NCBI RefSeq assembly: GCF_030503635.1
Contig: NZ_CP129965.1
Coordinates: 1,178,001-1,242,000 of the forward strand
Direction of reading: 5' to 3'
From: Corynebacterium sp. P3-F1
GTDB taxonomy: Bacteria; Actinomycetota; Actinomycetes; Mycobacteriales; Mycobacteriaceae
Length of the DNA: 64,000 bases
A model generated the notes under the pieces. It had not been told where the DNA came from and did no database searches. It saw only the letters and a program-made list of their open reading frames with translations. Positions 58,072 through 64,000 of this stretch are shown here, in pieces. The position numbers were made by a program, and so were the translations under genes. Each line of letters starts with the position of its first letter. Within the stretch, counting starts at the first letter, position 1.

Positions 58072-58676
58072 TGGTCCGCATCATGCTTATCGACGATCAC
58101 CCGGTCGTCCGCGCCGGCCTCCGCGCCGTGCTGGAGAACGACGGGCAGATCGAGGTCGTGGCCCAGGGCTCCGACGGCACGGCTGTCAATGATCTGCCTG
58201 AGGGGGTGGATGTGGTGGTGACTGATATCCAGATGCCCACCATGACCGGCATCGAGGTGGCACAGAAACTCCAGGCCGCGGGTGGTCCGCCCGTCTTGAT
58301 TCTGACTACCTACGACACCCAGGCAGACGTCGTCGGGGCGATGGAAGCCGGGGCGCTCGGCTACGTTCTCAAGGACGCCCCGGAGGAAGACCTGCGCGCC
58401 GCAGTGCTCGCCGCCGCGAAAGGGGAGAGGACTCTGTCACCCCAGGTGGCGAACGTGCTTGCCGAGCGTCTCACCCGCCCCGATATTGCATTGAGCGCCC
58501 GCGAGATGGAGATCCTGGAGGCCCTAGCCACCGGTGCCTCCAACCGCGACATCGCCGACCGACTGTTCATTTCGGCCGCCACGGTGAAGACCCACTTGGT
58601 GCACATCTACAGCAAGCTCGGGGTGGACAACCGCACCGCCGCCATCGCCGCCGCCAGGGAGAAACGCATCATCTAG
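58071..58676 (+). CDS. chrA: LuxR-type response regulator, ChrA-like
   Basis: 201 residues. Receiver with DD at 8-9, phosphoacceptor Asp52 (DVVVTDIQMP) and Lys near 104 (YVLKDAPEE); C-terminal NarL-type helix-turn-helix (LSAREMEILEALATGASNRD, VKTHLVHIYSKLGVDN). Shorter receiver than the HrrA-like protein, because it lacks the loop after the phosphoacceptor. Probably activates hrtBA upon haem stress. Overlaps chrS, so the pair is translationally coupled. Confidence 0.87.
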   Translation: MVRIMLIDDHPVVRAGLRAVLENDGQIEVVAQGSDGTAVNDLPEGVDVVVTDIQMPTMTGIEVAQKLQAAGGPPVLILTTYDTQADVVGAMEAGALGYVLKDAPEEDLRAAVLAAAKGERTLSPQVANVLAERLTRPDIALSAREMEILEALATGASNRDIADRLFISAATVKTHLVHIYSKLGVDNRTAAIAAAREKRII

Positions 58677-58719
58677 TAGCCCTTCCTCATGTAGCGCCGG
58701 CATCGCTACCGTGGGAGGC

Positions 58720-60309
58720 ATGGTTTACGCGTACACAGCCGAACAGATCCGGGCAGCCGAGAAGCCCCTGCTGGAGACTCAGGCCGAGCCGGATGAGTTG
58801 ATGAAGTCCGCGGCCCACGCCGTGTTCGAGGCCGCGGAGACAATGCTCACGTGGCCCGATCCTCTCGCCTTCATGCGGGAGAAGCCGAAGACGCTCCTGA
58901 TTGTGGGCAAGGGCGGTAACGGCGGCGACGCGCTCTACGCCGGTACAGAGCTCGCGTTGGCCGGCCACACCGTCGACGCGTGGCTGGCATGGGGGAGTGC
59001 GCACGAACCGGCGCTGGAGGCCTTCCGCAACGCCGGCGGCACCGTGCTCAAGGAGACTCCGCGGGACCTGCGCGACTACCGCTTCGCTATCGACGGGCTC
59101 ACCGGCCTCGGCGGCGCAGGCGGTCTCGACGAGGAGACTGGCCGCGTCATCCAGGGGTTGGCCGACTGGTACGCGCACGTACTCGCTGTCGACGTCCCCT
59201 CCGGCATCGACGCGGACACTGGTGAGGTGGGCGCGATCCACGTCACCGCCGACGCCACCGTGACCTTCGGCGGGTGGCGCCTCGCGCACGGTCTCGCTCC
59301 TGAGTGCGGCATTCAGCTGCTCGCCGACCCACATCTCGCCGACGGGCGATCCATCAGCGGAAACCTCGACCCCATCAATGCCGCCGCGGCTCTGTCCCGC
59401 GCAGTGAGCGGGACTCACGAATGGCCGGAGACCCTCACGGAGCTGCGGTGCACGAACGTCCCGAACCTGGAGCCGCGTTTCCACGACGACAAATACAGCG
59501 GCGGTGTCGTGGGCATCCGCGCTGGCAGCGACACCTATCCCGGCGCGGCAATCCTCTGCGTCGCGGGCGCTGTCAACGCCACACCATCAATGGTCCGCTA
59601 CGCCGGGCCGCAGGCGATGGAGGTGGTGCGGGCGTGGCCGGAGGTCGTCGTCACGCGAAAGCTCGAAGATGCCGGGCGCGTGCAAGCGTGGGTCTTCGGT
59701 CCGGGCGTGGGCACGGGCAGCACCGCGGACAGCGAGCTCGCGTACTTGCTCGGCCGCGAGGAGCCGTTGCTTATCGACGCCGACGGGCTCACCCTCCTCT
59801 CCCTCGACCCCGAATTGCGCAAGCTGCTTCGTAACCGTGCCGGCCAGACCGTGCTCACCCCGCACGACGGCGAGTTCGCCCGGTTCCGCGATGCTGAGGG
59901 CATCGAGGCCTCCGGAAACCGGCTCGCGGAGACCCGTGCTCTCGCTGAGGCCTTGAATTGCATCGTGCTCCGCAAGGGTCGCAGCACCATCATGTGCAAC
60001 GCGCGCCACGACGGCACGGACTCCATCGTGGATGCGGGGACCTCGTGGGCGGCGACCCCCGGCTCAGGCGACGTCCTCGCTGGTGTCGTCGGCGCCCACC
60101 TTGCCCAGACGGCTGCACGCTGGGGCAACGATGCTTTCCTGAGTGATACTCAGCCCGTTGTCATTCACGGCGTAGCAAGCGCACTCGCCGCTCGAACGGA
60201 GTACGGGGACGGTCCCACTCACGCCAGCGCTATCGCTCGCGCCGTGCCCGCAGCGACAGCGAAACTGAACCGGTTCACCGGTCTGCCGGCAGCTTCCACA
60301 CAGCGGTGA
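58720..60309 (+). CDS. nnr: Bifunctional NAD(P)HX epimerase/dehydratase
   Basis: About 529 residues from ATG 58720 (MVYAYTAEQIRAAE); an in-frame GTG nine bases earlier is possible. N-terminal YjeF_N epimerase domain (VGKGGNGGDALYAGTELALA, DVPSGIDADTGEV) to about residue 215, then the carbohydrate-kinase-like dehydratase domain (DADGLTLLSL, VLTPHDGEFARF, and GSGDVLAGVVGAHLAQ). Repairs hydrated NADH and NADPH, an ADP- or ATP-dependent housekeeping step. It overlaps the convergent membrane gene by 35 bases. Confidence 0.94.
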   Translation: MVYAYTAEQIRAAEKPLLETQAEPDELMKSAAHAVFEAAETMLTWPDPLAFMREKPKTLLIVGKGGNGGDALYAGTELALAGHTVDAWLAWGSAHEPALEAFRNAGGTVLKETPRDLRDYRFAIDGLTGLGGAGGLDEETGRVIQGLADWYAHVLAVDVPSGIDADTGEVGAIHVTADATVTFGGWRLAHGLAPECGIQLLADPHLADGRSISGNLDPINAAAALSRAVSGTHEWPETLTELRCTNVPNLEPRFHDDKYSGGVVGIRAGSDTYPGAAILCVAGAVNATPSMVRYAGPQAMEVVRAWPEVVVTRKLEDAGRVQAWVFGPGVGTGSTADSELAYLLGREEPLLIDADGLTLLSLDPELRKLLRNRAGQTVLTPHDGEFARFRDAEGIEASGNRLAETRALAEALNCIVLRKGRSTIMCNARHDGTDSIVDAGTSWAATPGSGDVLAGVVGAHLAQTAARWGNDAFLSDTQPVVIHGVASALAARTEYGDGPTHASAIARAVPAATAKLNRFTGLPAASTQR

Positions 60310-61009
60310 GCAGCGCGAATACTCCAATGACTCCGGGGCCAACGATGGCCAAGTACCACGGCCACCGGCCGAATAGCTGCAGCGGCGACCAGCCGCGCGG
60401 GTGGTCCGCAAGGAACATGTAGTTGCCGCCGGTGAACCGGTTCATCGTAGCCGCGAAAGCCGCCCATGCGACTGTCACCCCCGTGATCATCCGCCAGTCT
60501 TTCCAGCTCGGGCGGTAACCCAGCCCAAATGTCAGAACCACCGGAACGACGCTGGCCGCCATGTGGAAGTACCAGTACGCGACCTCCTGCAGCACTTTGT
60601 TGTCCTGCACGAACGCCATATCCGGGAAGAACAGCGCCATTGGGTTGAGGAAGAGACCCCAGTAGTAGCTGATCGCAGTGGCCGTGGGGTTACCGGTGCC
60701 CAGCGCCAGCGGAGTGACCACACGCAGAGCGTCCGTGATGTGGAACGGAGCTGTCTCGTCCCACACCAAACGCTTCGGGTTCAGTACCCACAAGTAGTAG
60801 GCGGTAGTGATGATCCCCATGATCGCCCCAGCCACCTTGCGCGATGCCTTGACAACGGACCCAGGCAGTTTCTTCACCGCAACGACGAGAATCCCGCACA
60901 GCATGATGAAGAACACCATGAGCGCGAGGTGTTTCTGGTCGTACTGCGTGATTGTCGGGTACGTCTTGCCCGTGTGCGTCGAAGTCCACGGGCCGGGTTG
61001 GTAGGGCAT
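60275..61009 (-). CDS. YwaF/TIGR02206-family membrane protein
   Basis: 244 residues with six or seven hydrophobic segments. The family-like segment DETAPFHITDALRVVTPLAL follows the second helix and WYFHMAASVVPVVLTFGLG resembles the central block of the TIGR02206 (YwaF) family, a small group of integral membrane proteins of unknown function. Starts MPYQPGPWTSTH at ATG 61009. The 3' end overlaps the nnr gene tail by 35 bases, convergent. Confidence 0.75.
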   Translation of the reverse strand: MPYQPGPWTSTHTGKTYPTITQYDQKHLALMVFFIMLCGILVVAVKKLPGSVVKASRKVAGAIMGIITTAYYLWVLNPKRLVWDETAPFHITDALRVVTPLALGTGNPTATAISYYWGLFLNPMALFFPDMAFVQDNKVLQEVAYWYFHMAASVVPVVLTFGLGYRPSWKDWRMITGVTVAWAAFAATMNRFTGGNYMFLADHPRGWSPLQLFGRWPWYLAIVGPGVIGVFALLTAVWKLPADR

Positions 61010-61173
61010 CGCATCTCCGTACTGCTGAGATTCATTTAATGTTCTACCACTCTCATCCGGTGCCTCATGTGGGTTTCAAGCTGTTTTCACCCGCTACACA
61101 CTTGTTGGTGTTCCCGCAGTCGGAACCGCGTATCGTCGGCTAGCTCGCATGGTGGCCGTGAGACATTTACCCT

Positions 61174-62358
61174 GTGCGGGTGACTACTACCCGCAACACA
61201 TCTTTCCCGTACCTCCCGCTCTCGGCGATGGGCTTCGCCGCGTTCGTGTACGTGACGTTCGAGATGTTCGCCGTCGGTTTGATCACCCCCATGTCCCAAG
61301 ATCTCGGGGTGAGCGAGGGCCAGGTCGGCCTGCTCATGACGGTCTACGCGACCATCGTCGCCGTGGTCACCATTCCATTGATGGAGGTGACCCGCAGTCT
61401 CGACCGCAAGCCGGTCTTCATGGCCACCCTGATTTTCCTCCTCGGTGGTATCGCTCTACAAGCCTCTGCCAGCAGCTACTGGGTGCTTGCGCTCGGACGA
61501 ATTTGTGCGGCGTTGACCCACGGTCTCTTCTGGTCCTTGGTCAATCCGATGGCGGCTCGCTTGGCACCAGCAGGTGCGACAGGCAAGGCGGTCGCGGTCG
61601 TCTCGTTGGGGTCGACCATGGCGTTGGTGGCGGGTTCCCCGCTGACCACCTTGATCGGCGGCGCCCTGGGATGGCGCAGTGCAACATGGGTGCTGGGCAT
61701 CATGGTGGCTCTGGCCTTCACGCTGCTGTTCTTTTTCCTGCCGTCAATGCCGGCCATTCCGCCGAAGGAGCAACCGGAGGGACAACAGCAACGTTCGGCG
61801 CTGCCGGCCTTGGTGGTCTACCTGGCGTTGGTCATCACCGCCCTGTTCTGCACGTACACCTATCTGGGCCTATTCGTGCAGCGCACGGCCGGCATGGAAT
61901 TCGTAGCAATCGGGCTGGCCGCCTACGGCCTCTTCGGCATCGTCGGTGTCATTTCCGCGGGTCGGCGAGCTGACCGCCGCATGATCCGCATGAACGTGAT
62001 TGGCACTGGGTTGATCGTCGTGGCCGGCCTGACCGGAGCACTCGCTCTCGCCCTGAGTGGGAGCTCGCACCTTCTCGGTGTCGCTCTCGCCGTCCTCGTC
62101 GTGGGCTTTCTCGGTCTCGCCGGGGGAGGGCTCCCCACTGTTGCGACAACGATCTTTCTTTTCGCCGGGGGTGCGAACCAGAACCGCGCCTCATCCATTT
62201 ACGTGGTCACTTTCCAGGTCGGGATCGCGAGCGGCTCCGCTCTTGGAGCGCTTCCCGTGGATGCGGGCTTCTTCACCGGAACCCTTCTCATCACCGCCGT
62301 GCTCGGAGCCCTCGCCTCGGCAGAATTGAGCCTTCGCGCCCGCCCCCTGCTGCGCTAG
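61174..62358 (+). CDS. MFS transporter, AraJ/drug-efflux type
   Basis: 394 residues from GTG 61174. Twelve hydrophobic segments. Typical blocks: FVTFEMFAVGLITPMSQDLG-like first helix, MEVTRSLDRKPVFMATLI in the loop after helix 2, and ALGRICAALTHGLFWSLVNP in helix 4, all of the DHA1 (AraJ, PbuE) branch. Probably an exporter, possibly of purines, sugars or drugs; the substrate is not evident. Seven-base TANNNT spacing is seen at the next gene. Confidence 0.87.
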   Translation: MRVTTTRNTSFPYLPLSAMGFAAFVYVTFEMFAVGLITPMSQDLGVSEGQVGLLMTVYATIVAVVTIPLMEVTRSLDRKPVFMATLIFLLGGIALQASASSYWVLALGRICAALTHGLFWSLVNPMAARLAPAGATGKAVAVVSLGSTMALVAGSPLTTLIGGALGWRSATWVLGIMVALAFTLLFFFLPSMPAIPPKEQPEGQQQRSALPALVVYLALVITALFCTYTYLGLFVQRTAGMEFVAIGLAAYGLFGIVGVISAGRRADRRMIRMNVIGTGLIVVAGLTGALALALSGSSHLLGVALAVLVVGFLGLAGGGLPTVATTIFLFAGGANQNRASSIYVVTFQVGIASGSALGALPVDAGFFTGTLLITAVLGALASAELSLRARPLLR

Positions 62359-62364
62359 CTCATG

Positions 62365-62370
62365 TAGCCT
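62365..62370 (+). promoter_or_regulatory. Probable -10 of a leaderless promoter
   Basis: TAGCCT seven bases before ATG 62378. Confidence 0.4.
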
Positions 62371-62377
62371 GAGCGTC

Positions 62378-62977
62378 ATGACCACCCCGCACGAGCGCCG
62401 TCCTGGCGCGGCAGACGTGGATGTGCGCCAGCTGCCGATCCCCAGCCACACCGGCCCTGGCGCATGGCATTCCGTCGGCACCGTTCCCCATAATGATGCA
62501 CTGACCATCACGTGGGAGTTCTCCGGTGACAAGAACCCAGGAGTTCTCCACCCCGGAGCGGAGAATACGGAACGTCGCAGCGTGCTCCTTTGTGTGGATT
62601 CCTCCCATAATTGGGACCCTCAAGGTTTTGAGCAGCAGGAACCCGACGCCTTCAGATTGACTAGCTTCAATGGCGTCGAAGCCGGGGAAGCCCGGGTCTT
62701 CGCGGGCTCTATCTTCGGCAAATCCAGTCCCATCGACTTCGGTGCGGAGATTCTGGGCGCGGAGTTGCGCATCCGCCCCCACGAGGAATTCGTGTTCGTG
62801 ATCGACCAGGGCTACTCCCATGCGCTGCTCAACATCACCGGGAACCTCTTCCTCGAGGACATCGCCTTGGAACCTGAGACGATGGGCTTTGTCAAGGAAG
62901 GAACCACTACGCTGCACGTCATCAATGCCGGCGACGACGAGGCTGTAGCTATCTTGCTTGGCGGCGGTGCCCACTAA
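62378..62977 (+). CDS. Protein resembling the C-terminal cupin of pirin
   Basis: 199 residues. The C-terminal 110 residues follow the pirin C-terminal cupin pattern: GEARVFAGSIFGKSSPIDF, EEFVFVIDQGYSHALLNITG, LEPETMGFVKEGTTTLHVIN, AVAILLGG. The N-terminal 90 (PGAWHSVGTVPHNDALTITW ... HPGAENTERRS) do not show the pirin metal ligands, so the iron-binding first cupin seems replaced or degenerate. The role is unknown, perhaps a non-catalytic pirin relative. Assignment is by pattern, not by search. Confidence 0.55.
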   Translation: MTTPHERRPGAADVDVRQLPIPSHTGPGAWHSVGTVPHNDALTITWEFSGDKNPGVLHPGAENTERRSVLLCVDSSHNWDPQGFEQQEPDAFRLTSFNGVEAGEARVFAGSIFGKSSPIDFGAEILGAELRIRPHEEFVFVIDQGYSHALLNITGNLFLEDIALEPETMGFVKEGTTTLHVINAGDDEAVAILLGGGAH

Positions 62978-63041
62978 GGCAGCGTCCACTGGAGTGGACA
63001 CCCTCAGCACTTTTCACGCCGCAAGCGAGGGCGGAGCGCCG

Positions 63042-63047
63042 TATGGT
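63042..63047 (+). promoter_or_regulatory. Probable -10 of a leaderless promoter
   Basis: TATGGT seven bases before ATG 63055. Confidence 0.4.
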
Positions 63048-63054
63048 AGCAACC

Positions 63055-64000
63055 ATGATCCTCACGCTGCTCATGACTCTGGAGGGATCACGCCCCGAAA
63101 TCTCGCGGCTGGTCAATGTCGAGGACGATGTCCGTCTCGATGAATTCGCGCCCGTCATTGACGCTGCTTTCGGATTCTCCGGAGCAGCCGGGCACCTCTA
63201 CATGGGCACCGCTGACGGTGAGCCGATTCTCTTCTCTTCCAACCCCAGTGGCGGTGAGCGCGACGAGACCGCCTTCACCCTCGGCGACATCGATTCAATG
63301 ACGTACGTCTACGACCCGTCGGCGAACTGGAACATCAAACTGGACATCCTCGGGGTCACGGACATCGACACACCGTCGCCCCTGCTTATCGACGCCCAAG
63401 GGCCCGATGTCATCGAACCCTGCGCCGGCCCTGAGCTCATGACGGCGTTTCACACGGAAGCGCGCCGTTTGGCTGCGGGACTGGACCCCGACATGAAAGT
63501 CTCACCGCTCCTGCTGAGCTTCATGCCGGTGATGAGCCCCGAGCGCCTCATCCAGCGTTTATCCCAAGCCGACCACACCACCGTGGCCGAACGCATCGCG
63601 TTCACTGCCGAGCAACTTTTCACGGAAGACGCAGAGGATTTCTCCGACGATCCGCGCGCTCCTGAACTCACCGACGAATTCGACTCCTTCATGGAGACAC
63701 GCCCCGATTTGCAGCAAATTCTCGCGCTCGACCCCAATCCTGAGCGCAATCCGACATTGATCGCGGCGATCTCCGAGTTCTTTTCGGACCGCGCACCGGA
63801 TGTCATGGAGGACAACCTCTACCCGTTCACCCGCGTTGTGGCCAATATCCGGGCATTCATTTACCACTGCTCCGAACCCATCCGCTTAACGTCGGGAGGC
63901 ACCCTACGGTCTCCAGATGTGCGCTCGCTTGCCGACGCCTTGTCGCTCAACATCTCCCCAGGCAACCACCGCGAGGAAGCGGTGCCGGCCCTGGGCGCAT
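63055..64000 (+). CDS. pRiA4b ORF-3-like family protein (partial at window edge)
   Basis: Runs off the right edge; 315 codons present. The N-terminus ILTLLMTLEGSRPEISRLVN and DEFAPVIDAAFGFSGAAGHL follow the plasmid pRiA4b ORF-3 (TnpR passenger-like) domain, and MTYVYDPSANWNIKLDILGV corresponds to its YxYDxGDxW block, with the second acidic residue changed. In other bacteria this domain is found on plasmids and transposons and in chromosomal proteins of unknown function. The C-terminal half here (about residue 140 on) is helical and acidic, not part of the domain. Probably leaderless. Confidence 0.7.
   Translation, partial: MILTLLMTLEGSRPEISRLVNVEDDVRLDEFAPVIDAAFGFSGAAGHLYMGTADGEPILFSSNPSGGERDETAFTLGDIDSMTYVYDPSANWNIKLDILGVTDIDTPSPLLIDAQGPDVIEPCAGPELMTAFHTEARRLAAGLDPDMKVSPLLLSFMPVMSPERLIQRLSQADHTTVAERIAFTAEQLFTEDAEDFSDDPRAPELTDEFDSFMETRPDLQQILALDPNPERNPTLIAAISEFFSDRAPDVMEDNLYPFTRVVANIRAFIYHCSEPIRLTSGGTLRSPDVRSLADALSLNISPGNHREEAVPALGA

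Overview
The window is a stretch of a high-GC actinobacterial chromosome, almost certainly Corynebacterium. The evidence is gene order and regulation: msrA, sod and a HrrSA-like two-component pair lie close together; an rpsF-ssb-rplI-dnaB cluster lies beside a GT87 glycosyltransferase, a class A penicillin-binding protein, a DUF5318 gene and a malR-uspA pair; glyoxylate-cycle genes are divergent; and a ChrSA/HrtBA-like locus is present. A DtxR-type and a GlxR-type operator can be recognised. Gene names rest on my reading of the proteins and on remembered synteny, not on a search. Species cannot be named.

Layout. 1-6.3 kb: an amino-acid permease (cut by the window edge), a DUF5926 protein, a glycerophosphodiesterase, a membrane-anchored alpha/beta hydrolase and msrA. 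5.8-7.3 kb: a likely acquired insert, a CGNR regulator divergent from an HPP membrane protein with two matching 21-bp operators, followed by four palindromic repeats. 7.3-20 kb: superoxide dismutase, an MFS exporter with a DtxR box, a RecB-like nuclease, an Lsr2-type silencer, HrrSA, a GDSL lipoprotein, YidC, a self-regulated TetR gene, stress proteins, a 48-residue peptide and a pseudouridine synthase. 20-26 kb: one rRNA operon on the minus strand (16S-23S-5S, no tRNA in the spacer). 26-34 kb: a GntR regulator, an NYN-domain protein, a PspA-like protein, thioredoxin and a copper locus (metal-site-less HMA paralogue, CopZ, CopA) split by an intact IS30-family element with a 4-bp target duplication.

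34-47 kb: an NiaP-like transporter, then dnaB with a cluster of DnaA boxes in front of it, rplI, ssb, rpsF, small envelope genes, a GT87 enzyme, PBP1A, DUF5318, malR and uspA. 47-54.9 kb: trhO, DUF1846, malate synthase and isocitrate lyase (divergent, sharing a regulatory region), RraA and a Nei-type glycosylase. 55-58.7 kb: HrtBA-like haem exporter divergent from a ChrSA-like system. 58.7-64 kb: NAD(P)HX repair, a YwaF-like membrane protein, an MFS transporter, a protein resembling the C-terminal half of pirin, and a partial pRiA4b ORF-3-like gene.

Themes are oxidative, haem, iron and copper stress, envelope synthesis and replication. The strongest unexplained signal is an 11-base word, GCTTATCGACG: by my count its 10-base core CTTATCGACG occurs 16 times, against about 0.1 expected. 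Other structure not explained by genes: three different mirrored repeat elements between genes, the DnaA-box cluster, and a series of genes whose -10 hexamer lies 6-8 bases before the start codon, which suggests leaderless mRNAs.
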